Of a stretch of 57,057 bases of DNA, positions 34,263-43,119 are shown in pieces. The notes under the pieces are model-generated. The model ran no database searches. It was not told the origin of the DNA and worked only from the letters and a program-made list of their open reading frames with translations. How positions within the stretch are numbered: position 1 is the stretch's first letter; every line of letters starts with the position of its first letter. Position numbers and translations under genes: made by a program. The stretch covers positions 1 through 57,057 of the forward strand of contig CANRDX010000006.1 of assembly GCA_947629485.1 (NCBI GenBank). Reading direction: 5' to 3'. Source of the stretch: an uncultured Clostridia bacterium (GTDB lineage: Bacteria; Bacillota; Clostridia; Christensenellales; Borkfalkiaceae).

Positions 34263-35140
34263 CCCCTCACGAAATTTTGTTTTGCAAAGTGCGGACTTCG
34301 TTTGAGGGGATTCTCTCCCCACTGCGTGGTCTCGGAATGACACGGTTCCCCAAAGCAAAACAAAATTTGTGAACCTATTTGTGAACCCATTTTCTAAATT
34401 TTTGCGTTAGCCCGAATTCATTTCGGGCGTGCGCGCCCCAATTTGGCAAGCCCTGTTGCCTTAATGTCTTTGAGAACAACCACGTCCAGCGGGCGATACG
34501 GCTTTGAGATGTACAAACTTAACCCCTCACGAAATTTTGTTTTGCAGGGCATGGACTTCGTTTAAGGGGATTCTCTCCCCCACTGCGTGGGGTCGGAATG
34601 ACGCCGTAACCCCCTCGCAAAACAAAATTTGTGAACCCTATTTTCTAATTCTTGCCTTAGGCGGAATTCAGTTCCGCCGTGGGCGCCCCAAGTTGCCGAA
34701 CCCTTTCGGCTTCTTGCCCGATGAAACGAACGAGAGGATGAGAAAATGAAGGCGTAAACGCCCATTTCCTCACGAAATTTTGTTTTGCGATGTGCGGACT
34801 ACGTATTAGGGGATTCTCTCCCCCACTGCGTGGGGTTCGGAATGACACGGTTCCCCAAAGCAAAACAAAATTTGTGAACCCTTTTCTCAAATCTTTGCGT
34901 TAGCCCGAATTCATTTCGGGCGTGCGCGCCCCAATTTGGCAAGCCCTGTTGCCTTACTGCCTTTGAGAACAGAAACGCACAGCAGGCAATAAAGTTGAGA
35001 GATGTACAAACTTAACCCCTCACGAAATTTTGTTTTGCAAAGTTTGGACTTCGTATCGGGGGATTCACTCACCCCCGTTGGGGGTTCGGAATGACACGGG
35101 AACCCGCTCGCAAAACAAAATTTGTGAACCTATTTGTGAA
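34263..35140. repeat. Array of four ~250-bp tandem units with terminal inverted repeats and covarying hairpins
   Basis: Units begin at about 34264, 34523, 34767 and 35015 (the last is truncated by the next gene). Each opens with a ~115-bp imperfect palindrome: CTCACGAAATTTTGTTTTGC at the left and GCAAAACAAAATTTGTGAA at the right, enclosing GGGGATTCTCTCCCC...TCGGAATGAC. The spacer of units 1-3 carries two hairpins: GCCCGAA/TTCGGGC in units 1 and 3 versus GGCGGAA/TTCCGCC in unit 2, then GGCAA/TTGCC versus GCCGAA/TTCGGC. The paired changes are compensatory. No open reading frame is conserved between units. Function unknown. Confidence 0.85.
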
Positions 35141-36199
35141 TTATAAATCAAACGCAATCGCCGTAATATCGTCGTTAAACGTGCCGCAAAAGTCTTTGAG
35201 CGCCGCCTTCAACCGTTCGATAAATCGTTCCGCATTTTCCGACCGCTGCAAAATGGCTTCCACCCTTTCGAGCGAAAACTCCTCTCCCGCGGCATTTCTG
35301 CTCTCCGTCACGCCGTCCGTGATGAGCACGAGGATATCCCCCTTGTTGTAGCCGATGACACGGTCCTCGTAATCGAAGTCGGGGATCCAATTCGAGACGG
35401 GCGGCGAGCGCATATCGATCTCCGAGATCCCATACATGCCTTTCAGGAGAATGGGCGCGTTGTGCCCCGCGATGCAGTAGCGCACCTGCAATTTTTCCGC
35501 CTCGATGCGCACCGCCGCGGCAGTCACATACGAACGCTCGTCGAGGTTGAGTTCCTGAAATTTGGAATTCAGCCCTTTGAGCGCGCGCGCAGGCGAAGGC
35601 TCGCTCCTGTCCCAGCCCGCCTTGACGAAGGCGGAGAGCATGCCCGCGGCAAGCCCTTTGCCCGAGACGTCGGCGAGAAAGCCCATCGTACAGCCCTCGG
35701 CTTCGTACACGTCGGGCAGATCCCCGCCGATCTCGCGGCAGGGGATATAGGTGAAGGAATAGGGCGTGCCCTCCTTCCCCGAAGCGGGGGGAAGCAGCCG
35801 CTGCTGAATGCTCTGCGCGGAGACCATCTCGCGCGCGATCTCCGTCTCATAGGCGTTGTCCACGATGCCGAGGAAGAACTTCCCGAGGGGCTGGACCTTC
35901 ATGCGGAGGGCAAGCCCTCCCTCCCGATTGGAGACGATGATCTTGCGGAAAGCGGTCTTTCCCGTGGCGGCGACCTCCGAAAAGAGGTTGCGCAAGGGGC
36001 AATAGGCGCACTTCACGCCCTGCCCGCACTCCTGTTCGCGCTCGCGGCAACCCGTCACTTCTTTGAGCGTTCCCCTCGTCTTTTCCGCATGGAAATACTC
36101 CCCGAAGGCGCGGTTCATATACCGCACTTTGAGGTTTCTGTCTACGACGATCGCCGCCGTGGGAATGCTATTGAGAACGTCGCGGTAGAGATTTGCCAT
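35141..36199 (-). CDS. PAS domain-SpoIIE/PP2C serine phosphatase
   Basis: The 352-aa protein has an N-terminal PAS domain (residues about 5-115: LNSIPTAAIVVDRNLKVRYMNRAF) containing a Cys-rich insert, CREREQECGQGVKCAYCPL, that could bind a metal or sense redox. The C-terminal half is a PP2C phosphatase of the SpoIIE/RsbU type: IGGDLPDVYEAEG (usually GGDFYD), FLADVSGKGLAAGML, VLITDGVTESRN and NDDITAIAFDL with the metal Asp residues. Such enzymes dephosphorylate anti-anti-sigma factors (STAS proteins), but no STAS or RsbW partner is in the window. It starts one base after the stop of the lipid kinase gene. Confidence 0.88.
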   Translation of the reverse strand: MANLYRDVLNSIPTAAIVVDRNLKVRYMNRAFGEYFHAEKTRGTLKEVTGCREREQECGQGVKCAYCPLRNLFSEVAATGKTAFRKIIVSNREGGLALRMKVQPLGKFFLGIVDNAYETEIAREMVSAQSIQQRLLPPASGKEGTPYSFTYIPCREIGGDLPDVYEAEGCTMGFLADVSGKGLAAGMLSAFVKAGWDRSEPSPARALKGLNSKFQELNLDERSYVTAAAVRIEAEKLQVRYCIAGHNAPILLKGMYGISEIDMRSPPVSNWIPDFDYEDRVIGYNKGDILVLITDGVTESRNAAGEEFSLERVEAILQRSENAERFIERLKAALKDFCGTFNDDITAIAFDL

Positions 36200-36200
36200 T

Positions 36201-37058
36201 TCAGCCCCGATACATTTTGAGTTTTCCGTGCACGACGCGCGCCGTGAGTTTTTTGGAAGAGAGCAGTTCCCCGTCGAGCTGAATGCTCTCCCCGTCCGTC
36301 TGGACGATCTCCGCCTCTTCGCAGAGGATATGTTTTACGATTTTGAGCTGCGGCGCCTTGCCGTGCATGAGTTTGACGAGATAATAGGGGATCTTCCACC
36401 GCTTGGGCTGTCGGGCGAGGATGAGGTCGAGCTTGCCGTCGCCGAGCGAGGCGGGCGGGCAGAGCGGGATCCCCCCTCCGAACTGCGTGCCGTTGCACAC
36501 TGCGGCGATGAACGCCGTAAAGGAGAATTTTTCGCCGTCCGCGCACACTTCCACGCGCTGTCCGCGGTAGTGCATGAGGGAAGAGATCAGCCCGCGGAAA
36601 TATTTGCCGCGATCGCTCCCCCGCTTCATGCGGTAGCACCGTTCGAGAACGTCCACGTCGATCCCAAGCCCCGCAATGTTCATACTGCGAAGTCCCTCCC
36701 CGCAGTCGATGAAATCGGTCTCGACGGGCGTCCCGCCGAGGATGAGATCGAGCGCCGCCGCCCCGAAGGGGATGTTGGCGGCAACCGCGAAATCGTTGCC
36801 CGTGCCCGCGGGGACAAGCCCCAACACGCATTTTTCGGGGTCAATGGAGGAGAGAACGTCGTTGAGCGTCCCGTCCCCGCCCACGGCGATCACGGTCTCG
36901 CCCGCGTCGGAAAGCTCCCTCGCGCGCGCCCGCAATTCCTCCCTGCTCTCGGAGATCTCGATCGCATAGGGCGTCTCTTGCGCGCACAGCCGCGCTTTCA
37001 GCTCCTCGGCTGTCTTTCGGGCGAATTTCGCATGGGGATTGACGATAAAATTCAGCAT
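36201..37058 (-). CDS. Diacylglycerol kinase-like lipid kinase (DagK/YegS family)
   Basis: The 285-aa protein shows the NAD-kinase-like catalytic domain: N-terminal FIVNPHAKFARK, then VIAVGGDGTLNDVLSSI (ATP-binding GGDGT) and LVPAGTGNDFAVA, and the C-terminal DGKLDLILARQ and QTDGE motifs. It phosphorylates diacylglycerol or a related lipid. The ATG at 37058 has GGAGAAG upstream; the longer in-frame start begins beyond the promoter -10 and is rejected. It is transcribed from a promoter sharing its -35 box with cca. Confidence 0.92.
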   Translation of the reverse strand: MLNFIVNPHAKFARKTAEELKARLCAQETPYAIEISESREELRARARELSDAGETVIAVGGDGTLNDVLSSIDPEKCVLGLVPAGTGNDFAVAANIPFGAAALDLILGGTPVETDFIDCGEGLRSMNIAGLGIDVDVLERCYRMKRGSDRGKYFRGLISSLMHYRGQRVEVCADGEKFSFTAFIAAVCNGTQFGGGIPLCPPASLGDGKLDLILARQPKRWKIPYYLVKLMHGKAPQLKIVKHILCEEAEIVQTDGESIQLDGELLSSKKLTARVVHGKLKMYRG

Positions 37059-37091
37059 GTCTTCTCCGATGTGCAAAAGAGTTCGGATTTT

Positions 37092-37143
37092 ATTATACAT
37101 TATCTTTCGGGGAATTGCAATTTTTTTCGGAATTTGCTATACT
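37092..37143. promoter_or_regulatory. Divergent promoters sharing one palindromic -35 box
   Basis: TTGCAA at 37115-37120 is its own reverse complement. To the left, 17 bp away, is the minus-strand TATAAT (37092-37097) for the lipid kinase; to the right, 17 bp away, is TATACT (37138-37143) for cca. RNA polymerase cannot occupy both at once. Confidence 0.7.
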
Positions 37144-37168
37144 GATTTCGGAAAAAACATTTTACGCC

Positions 37169-38521
37169 ATGAAACTTCTTATCCCCGAACAACTCATCTC
37201 GCTCGCGAACCGCTGCCCCGCCCCCCTCTATCTCGTCGGGGGGAGCGTGCGCGACTTTCTCGCAGGCTTCCCTATCGGCGCAAAGACCGATTGGGATCTC
37301 GCCTCCCCCCTCTCGGAAGACGATCTCATCGCCGCGGCAACGGCGTGCCGCTTTACCGTGCGCGCCGTCTACCCCCGCACCGGCACGGTGAAATTGCAGG
37401 ACGAAGAGGGCGTCGGCTACGAATTCACCCGCTTCCGTTCGGATAGCTATGTGCGCGGCGAACACACCCCGCGCGCGATCTCCTTTACGAAAGACGTTGC
37501 AACCGACGCCCTTCGCCGCGACTTCCGCGCGAACGCCGTCTACTACGATATTGCCGCGGACGCGTTCGTCGATCCGCTGGGCGGGATAGAGGATATCCGC
37601 GAAAAAAGGCTCGCCGCCGTGCGCGAGGCGGAAAAGGTGTTCGGCGAGGACGGGCTTCGGCTCATGCGGCTTGCCCGTATCGCCGCTGAAACGGGATTTT
37701 CGCCCGACGAAGAAGCGCTCCGCGGCGCAAGGGCGAACGCCGCGCTCATACGGGATATCGCTCCCGAACGCGTCTTTGCGGAGCTTATGCTCATTCTGCG
37801 CGCCGATACCAAGCACGGCGGAAAAGAGGCGCCCTACCGCGGGCTGTCCATTCTTCGCGCTGCGGGCGTTCTGCCCTACATTCTCCCCGAGCTTGCCGCG
37901 GGCGACGGCATGGCGCAGCGAAGCGACTACCATGCCCACGACGTGCTCGAACACTCGCTGCTCTGTGTGCGACATGCCCCCCTCGAAATTCGTCTCGCCG
38001 CCCTCTTGCACGATGTGGGAAAACCCTTCTGCATGGCGCGGGACGGCAACTTTTACGCCCACCCCGAAGAGGGCGCGCGCATCGCCGAGGAGATCCTTTC
38101 AAGGCTGAAAGCGCCCAAAAAACTTACGGCGGAAACGGCGTTCCTCGTCCGCATGCACATGCGCGATTTCGACTGCAAGATGCGCCCCTTCAAGGTGCGC
38201 CGCGAGATCGTCTCCGCGGGCGGGGAGCTTCCCCGCCTTCTCGCGCTCAAACAGGCGGATTTCACCGCATGCAGGGGGGATCTCTCCCCCGCGCCCACCG
38301 TCGTAAAATGGGAGAAAATTCTTTCCGAAATGAAGGAGGAGGGCGTCCCCTTCACGCTCGCAGAGCTTTCGGTGAGCGGTTTGGACTTGCAGCGCGAGGG
38401 CGTTCCCGCCGCGCGCACGGCGGAGGCGCTCCGAGATCTCTTGGATTGGTGCGCGGAAGACGGCTCGCGCAACGGCCGCGCCGCCCTTCTCGCCCGCGCC
38501 TCCCGATTTGCCCGCCCTTAA
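37169..38521 (+). CDS. cca: CCA tRNA nucleotidyltransferase with HD domain
   Basis: The 450-aa enzyme adds or repairs the CCA end of tRNAs. YLVGGSVRDFLAG, KTDWDLAS (DxD metal site), EFTRFRSDS and TKDVATDALRRDFRANAVYYD are class II CCA-enzyme motifs; an HD hydrolase domain follows (HDVLEHSLLCV, LLHDVGKPFCMA). The ATG at 37169 gives the family N-terminus but no Shine-Dalgarno is seen, and the promoter leaves a leader of about 19 nt. A polyA polymerase role is possible but less likely. Confidence 0.92.
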   Translation: MKLLIPEQLISLANRCPAPLYLVGGSVRDFLAGFPIGAKTDWDLASPLSEDDLIAAATACRFTVRAVYPRTGTVKLQDEEGVGYEFTRFRSDSYVRGEHTPRAISFTKDVATDALRRDFRANAVYYDIAADAFVDPLGGIEDIREKRLAAVREAEKVFGEDGLRLMRLARIAAETGFSPDEEALRGARANAALIRDIAPERVFAELMLILRADTKHGGKEAPYRGLSILRAAGVLPYILPELAAGDGMAQRSDYHAHDVLEHSLLCVRHAPLEIRLAALLHDVGKPFCMARDGNFYAHPEEGARIAEEILSRLKAPKKLTAETAFLVRMHMRDFDCKMRPFKVRREIVSAGGELPRLLALKQADFTACRGDLSPAPTVVKWEKILSEMKEEGVPFTLAELSVSGLDLQREGVPAARTAEALRDLLDWCAEDGSRNGRAALLARASRFARP

Positions 38522-38572
38522 CGCTTTCCCTTTCTTTCCCTGTACTTCCCTGTACGAAATTTTCAAAAACAC

Positions 38573-38601
38573 TTGATTTTTCCGCGCGCGCGTATTATAA
38601 T
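38573..38601 (+). promoter_or_regulatory. Promoter of the 1051-aa repeat protein
   Basis: TTGATT (38573-38578), 17 bp including a (CG)n run, TATAAT (38596-38601). Confidence 0.7.
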
Positions 38602-38660
38602 GAACTTTGTATGGAGGGAATTACGGCAGAGACCGCCCTTTCACACCTGTGAGGTATCAT

Positions 38661-41600
38661 ATGAGCAAGTTAAAGAAAGCTAATCTCAAAGACAGGGAAA
38701 TGCTCGCTCTCGAAGATCGTCTTGTACGGGAGGGCAAGATCTACCCCCGCGCACACTACATGCCGCGCGGCCGCTTCCGCGGGATCCTTGCCGTCTGCCT
38801 TGCCTTCTTTTTCGGCATCTTTCTCTTGATCGGCGGGGTCATCGGCGTAGGGATCTACTTCGGCAGCTCCAAGAAGGTCAAGGATATCTTCTCCCTCTTC
38901 GGCATGAGCGAAGAAGAGTATCTCCAATATATCGACGGGAAATATGCCGAGATGAGCGTTCTTGAACTTGTAGACGATATCACGAAGAACGACTTCAAAT
39001 CTCTTCGGTCCGTCACCCAATATTCCCCCTTCGTCAAACAAAAGGTCTCCGAACTCCTCACTCAATTTTCCGACGTGGGCATATCGCTCGATCTCAACGC
39101 CCTGCTCGACGCACCCTTCGAGACGATCGGCGATTTCATCTATGAACAAGGGGTCATGCAGGCGGAACTCGGCAAGGTGATGAAGGTGAACGGCAGTTCG
39201 CCCGCCATTCTGCTCGCCCTCTGCTACGGCGAGGAGAATCTCGACTACCAGATCGCCGAGGGCGGCGAGATCATCGTGATCCCTCCCCACGCCCCCGTCA
39301 AAGTCGGCGACCTCAACGACAATGAAGCGATGGATCAGATCCTCGGCTCCATCCGCCTCGGCAGTATCCTTGAACTCAACCGCAAAGACGTCAGCGAAGA
39401 TACCATCAAGAGTAACGCCGCCATGTATGCCCTTGCATACGGCAAATACGGCGTAGATTATCATATCGGATACGACACGGACGGGAACGCGATGATCGTC
39501 TGCGACGATCCCCTCACCCTCGCCGACCTCATGCCCTCCGACGACGGGGGAAGCGTCTCCCTGCTCGACGATCTCGAACTCGGCTCCCTGCTCGGCATCG
39601 ACATCGGCGTAGACGTAAACAGCGAAGAATATAAGAACAACTCCGCCATGTACGGCATTTGCTACGGCGTGCTCGGCGTGGACTTCGAGATCACCGAAGA
39701 AGGCTACGTCCGCATGCTCGACGGGCACGACGAGAAGCGCCCCGTCACCGTGAGCGCCCTTCAAAACGATTCCACCAATCTCATTCAGACCCTCGAAATC
39801 GAAGCGCTCCTCGGCACGCCCGATCAAGATTCGAGCGACATCATGTACTACGTCCTCTACGGCACCGCAGATCACTACGAAAAGACGGTCGCGGCGGACG
39901 GCAGCGTCACCGTTACGATGAAGGAGGACCCCGCGACGGGTCTGCCCTATCGCAAGAACACCGGTCAGGACCTTTCGGACGATGAATTCGTCAAAGAGAT
40001 GAAGATCTCCGATATCATCCCCGCAGACGAGAATTCCTCGGGCATCATCAAGGCGATACAGGATATGACGATCGACCAGCTCAACGATCCCGCTGAGGTC
40101 GAAAAGCTCAAACTCGGCGACGTGCTCGACGTCAAAGAGGGCGATTCCAGCCTCATGCTCGCGCTGAAAGATAAGTCCATCGCCGAGCTGAAAGATCAGG
40201 ATACCCTCAACGACCTCAAAATCGGCGACATCCTCGGCGATACCGAAGACACTTCCTCGCTCATGCGCGCCATCGAGGATTGGAAGGTCTCCGACCTCAA
40301 AAACGAGAACCGCATCAACCGCCTGCACATCAGCGACGTCATCGGCGGCGAGGGCGATTCCAACCTCATGAAGGCGATCGGAAGCTGGCGCATCGGCGAT
40401 CTCTCCAAGCAGGATAAGGTCGATTCCCTCACCCTTGCCGACGTCATTGACATCGGCGATGAGACGACGGGCATTCTCGCCGCCCTCAAAAATACGCCCA
40501 TCGGCGAGATCGGAAGCCGCGTCGAGACCCTTCGCCTCTCCGAGATCATGGACGAAAGCGAACTTGCGGGCAACAAGATCTTAAAACACCTCGCCGACAG
40601 CACCCTCGATACCCTTGCCGACGACGTGCAAGCCCTCACGATCGGCGAAGTGTTCGGCAATCAAGTCTATTCCTACATGGCGATCGAAACCCGCAACGGC
40701 GAACGCGTCGACTACGAATGGTTGGAATCGCAATACTTCGGAGAGACAGACGGCAAAGCGAACTATCTCAATGAAAAATATAACAAAGACGATCCGCTCT
40801 ACCGCCCGACAGCGCTCCCCTCGGGAGACCTGTACGCAGATGACGGGACCCCCAAGTTCACCACGACGCTCTATATCGACAGCGAAAAAGTCACGCCCGC
40901 CTACTTCTACGATAAGGAAGGCAACAGCAAGGTCACAGAAGGCGTCACGGTGCACTACGACGCGTCCATTGCCCAAAGCAACCGCTTGCCCGAAGCCGTC
41001 CAAAAAACCCCGTATTACGCCGAAGAAACAATCAAGCTCACCCCCGTGTACGAATACAGCGTCTACGACTACAAAAAGGGAGAAGTTTCCCCCGACCGCC
41101 ATGCCCTCGAAGATCGCGGCGGCACGCTCTTCTTCGACGGCCACGAAGTGACAAAAGACGCCTACGGCGACTACTCCTATCTCGATGCAAACGGCGACCG
41201 CGTCGATCTCGAACCGACGCTGGTCGGCTACACCGCAGTCGGCGGCGAAGTGACCCTCGAACGCGACGGCGAGGGCAAATTGACAGGCAATGTCCTCTAC
41301 AACGGGCAGTCCTACAAGGTCTCGGGGAACGCGATCACCCTCCGCAGGGAAGTCTACGAGCTGTATGTCAACGAAGCGGGCGAAGTAAAAAATGGCACGG
41401 TCAAAGAAACCTATATGCTCGGAGACCAAGAACTCGACCGCTATCTCTCGGGCGTCTGGTACCTTCTGCTCATCGAAACCGACGAAGACGGCAATGTCAT
41501 CGGCAACAAGACGGATACCCCCATTCTCGATGTAGACGGCCTCATCACGGGCGTCTCCTCGTCCATGCAGGATAGCACCTTCGCCGAGCTTTGGTTCCAC

Positions 41601-41816
41601 GAACTCTTGCAGGATAACCCCTACGCAAGCCTCGTGATCCCCAACATCTTCCCGAATGGTATCACATTTAAGAGGAAGCTCCCCGACGGCAGCACAAAGG
41701 AAGATACCGCCACCAACCTCATCGAAATCAGACTTTCGGAGACGGTCGCGCTCGTCCGCGCTTTGTCAGATGAGCTTACGTTGCTTTCGGGCAAGGTTCC
41801 CGGCTTCGGCGGCTAA
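38661..41816 (+). CDS. Large membrane-anchored repeat protein, 1051 aa
   Basis: I do not recognise a named family. A basic cytosolic N-terminus is followed by one membrane helix (residues about 41-67, LAVCLAFFFGIFLLIGGVIG); the rest is acidic and presumably extracellular. Residues about 240-400 hold three longer repeats, each with a variant of NSAMYGICYGVLGVDFEI. Residues about 446-665 hold six to seven repeats of about 35 residues, pattern L-x-I-G-D-I-L-x6-SSLMxAIxDWxVxDL. The last third is beta-rich (VTLERDGEGKLTGNVLYNGQ) and ends without LPxTG or a second helix. GAGGT precedes the ATG. It is a single-gene unit. An adhesion, wall-assembly or scaffold role is only a guess. Confidence 0.85.
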   Translation: MSKLKKANLKDREMLALEDRLVREGKIYPRAHYMPRGRFRGILAVCLAFFFGIFLLIGGVIGVGIYFGSSKKVKDIFSLFGMSEEEYLQYIDGKYAEMSVLELVDDITKNDFKSLRSVTQYSPFVKQKVSELLTQFSDVGISLDLNALLDAPFETIGDFIYEQGVMQAELGKVMKVNGSSPAILLALCYGEENLDYQIAEGGEIIVIPPHAPVKVGDLNDNEAMDQILGSIRLGSILELNRKDVSEDTIKSNAAMYALAYGKYGVDYHIGYDTDGNAMIVCDDPLTLADLMPSDDGGSVSLLDDLELGSLLGIDIGVDVNSEEYKNNSAMYGICYGVLGVDFEITEEGYVRMLDGHDEKRPVTVSALQNDSTNLIQTLEIEALLGTPDQDSSDIMYYVLYGTADHYEKTVAADGSVTVTMKEDPATGLPYRKNTGQDLSDDEFVKEMKISDIIPADENSSGIIKAIQDMTIDQLNDPAEVEKLKLGDVLDVKEGDSSLMLALKDKSIAELKDQDTLNDLKIGDILGDTEDTSSLMRAIEDWKVSDLKNENRINRLHISDVIGGEGDSNLMKAIGSWRIGDLSKQDKVDSLTLADVIDIGDETTGILAALKNTPIGEIGSRVETLRLSEIMDESELAGNKILKHLADSTLDTLADDVQALTIGEVFGNQVYSYMAIETRNGERVDYEWLESQYFGETDGKANYLNEKYNKDDPLYRPTALPSGDLYADDGTPKFTTTLYIDSEKVTPAYFYDKEGNSKVTEGVTVHYDASIAQSNRLPEAVQKTPYYAEETIKLTPVYEYSVYDYKKGEVSPDRHALEDRGGTLFFDGHEVTKDAYGDYSYLDANGDRVDLEPTLVGYTAVGGEVTLERDGEGKLTGNVLYNGQSYKVSGNAITLRREVYELYVNEAGEVKNGTVKETYMLGDQELDRYLSGVWYLLLIETDEDGNVIGNKTDTPILDVDGLITGVSSSMQDSTFAELWFHELLQDNPYASLVIPNIFPNGITFKRKLPDGSTKEDTATNLIEIRLSETVALVRALSDELTLLSGKVPGFGG

Positions 41817-41822
41817 AATTTG

Positions 41823-41851
41823 TTGACACAGCGCAAAAAATCAAGTATAAT
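41823..41851 (+). promoter_or_regulatory. rpsF-ssb-rpsR promoter
   Basis: Perfect TTGACA (41823-41828), 17 bp, perfect TATAAT (41846-41851): a full consensus SigA promoter. Confidence 0.9.
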
Positions 41852-41860
41852 AGAGAAAAG

Positions 41861-41925
41861 TCGATACCTTGCGCAACGCGCGCCCAAACGCGAAAGTTGC
41901 GCCGAATAAGTCCGGGAGGTAAAAG
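41861..41925 (+). ncRNA. Candidate S6:S18 ribosomal protein leader
   Basis: GCGCAAC (41871-41877) pairs with GTTGCGC (41896-41902) around an 18-nt region, with CCG right after the stem. A CCG trinucleotide beside a helix is the known recognition feature of rpsF leaders bound by S6:S18. It lies between promoter and rpsF. Confidence 0.5.
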
Positions 41926-41928
41926 AGA

Positions 41929-42219
41929 ATGCAAAAATACGAAATGCTCATTCTGCTCAAAAGCGATCTTGAAGAGGAGCCGCGCGAAGCCGAACTGAAA
42001 AAGTACGCCGACATCGTGGTCTCCTTCGGGGGCAGCGTGGAGGCGACCGAAAAGTGGGGCGTCCGCAAGACGGCATACCCCATCGCTTACAAGACGGATG
42101 CTTTCTTCGCGCTGATGAAGTTTGAAGCAGACGGCAAAGCCGTTGCCGAACTCGACCGCGTCGCGGGGATCTCCGGCAACGTTTTGCGCCGCATGATTAC
42201 AAAAGTAGAGGAGAAGTAA
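41929..42219 (+). CDS. rpsF: 30S ribosomal protein S6
   Basis: The 96-aa protein matches S6: KYEMLILLKSDLEEEPREAEL at the start, VEATEKWGVRKTAYPIAYKTDAFF in the middle and a basic end (LRRMITKVEEK). GGGAGG precedes the ATG. The rpsF-ssb-rpsR order is standard. Confidence 0.97.
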   Translation: MQKYEMLILLKSDLEEEPREAELKKYADIVVSFGGSVEATEKWGVRKTAYPIAYKTDAFFALMKFEADGKAVAELDRVAGISGNVLRRMITKVEEK

Positions 42220-42220
42220 G

Positions 42221-42661
42221 ATGAACAAAGTGTTTCTGATCGGCAATCTCACGCGCGATCCCGAACTCTCCGAGACGTCGGGAGGCGTCAGCGTCTGCCA
42301 CTTTGCGATCGCGGTCAACCGCTCCTACACGTCGTCCGACGGCGAACGGCAGACCGACTTCTTCAACGTGACCGCATGGCGCGGCCTTGCGGATACCATC
42401 GCAAGATACGTCAAGAAGGGAAGCAAAGTCGCTGTCTCGGGCAGCGTGCAGATCCGCAACTACGAGGACAATCAGGGCAACCGCCGCACCGCGGTAGACG
42501 TCATCGCGCAGGACGTGGAATTTCTCACCACCAAATCCGCCAACGGCGACGACTTCTACGACGCGCCCTCCGCGCCCGCGCAGCAAGCCGCGCCCGCGCC
42601 GAGCAATAAGCGCAAGCCCGCCCTCGAATCCTTCGACGACGACGGGGATATCCCGTTCTGA
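42221..42661 (+). CDS. ssb: Single-stranded DNA-binding protein
   Basis: The 146-aa protein has an OB fold (NKVFLIGNLTRDPELSET and TDFFNVTAWRGLADTIARYVKKG) and a flexible Ala/Pro-rich tail ending in DDDGDIPF, the acidic tip that recruits replication and repair partners. It starts one base after rpsF. Confidence 0.97.
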   Translation: MNKVFLIGNLTRDPELSETSGGVSVCHFAIAVNRSYTSSDGERQTDFFNVTAWRGLADTIARYVKKGSKVAVSGSVQIRNYEDNQGNRRTAVDVIAQDVEFLTTKSANGDDFYDAPSAPAQQAAPAPSNKRKPALESFDDDGDIPF

Positions 42662-42723
42662 GGCGAAGAGGCCGCGAACAGTAAGCCGCGGCGCCATTAA
42701 AATTCCAATAAGGAGATATCATC

Positions 42724-43041
42724 ATGGAAGACGAAGTAAAGGTCGCGTCCGAGGAGCAGGCAGAAGAAAAGGCGCCCCGCGAAGGACGTGAAAAGAGCGA
42801 TAGAGACCGCCCCGCCAAGAAGGGCTTCAAAAAGCAGAACTTCAAGAAAGTCTGCCTCTTCTGTCAGGACAAGACCCCTATCGACTACAAGGATCCCGCA
42901 AAACTGAAAAAGTATATCGCCGAAGGCGGAAAGATCCTTCCCCGCAGAATGACGGGGACCTGCGCGACGCACCAAAGAGAGCTTGCAAGAGCGATCAAGC
43001 GCGCCCGCGTCGCCGCCCTTCTCCCCTTCAAAGGCGAGTAA
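42724..43041 (+). CDS. rpsR: 30S ribosomal protein S18
   Basis: The S18 core runs from [20 protein letters not shown] to [25 protein letters not shown]. The protein is 105 aa because an acidic/basic N-terminal tail of about 30 residues ([18 protein letters not shown]) precedes the core; S18 is more often 75-90 aa. AAGGAG lies 10 nt before the ATG. The CLFC and C-x-T-H residues suggest a zinc-binding form. Confidence 0.96.
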   Translation: MEDEVKVASEEQAEEKAPREGREKSDRDRPAKKGFKKQNFKKVCLFCQDKTPIDYKDPAKLKKYIAEGGKILPRRMTGTCATHQRELARAIKRARVAALLPFKGE

Positions 43042-43089
43042 CCCAAAGCATCATTCTCGCCTTCAACCGCGAGTAAATTTTCAACCCCA

Positions 43090-43118
43090 AGCGCCGTTGT
43101 CCAACGGCGCTTTTCTTT
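43090..43118 (+). terminator. Terminator of rpsF-ssb-rpsR
   Basis: AGCGCCGTTG and CAACGGCGCT form a perfect 10-bp stem with a 2-nt loop followed by TTTCTTTTC. Confidence 0.85.
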
Positions 43119-43119
43119 T

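Noticed and set aside
34263..35140. Integron attC array
   Set aside because: GTTAGCC and ACTTAAC near unit ends recall core sites, but they are not mutually complementary, differ in unit 2, and there is no cassette gene or integrase.
34263..35140. CRISPR array
   Set aside because: Units are ~250 bp with related, not unique, spacers, and no cas gene is near.
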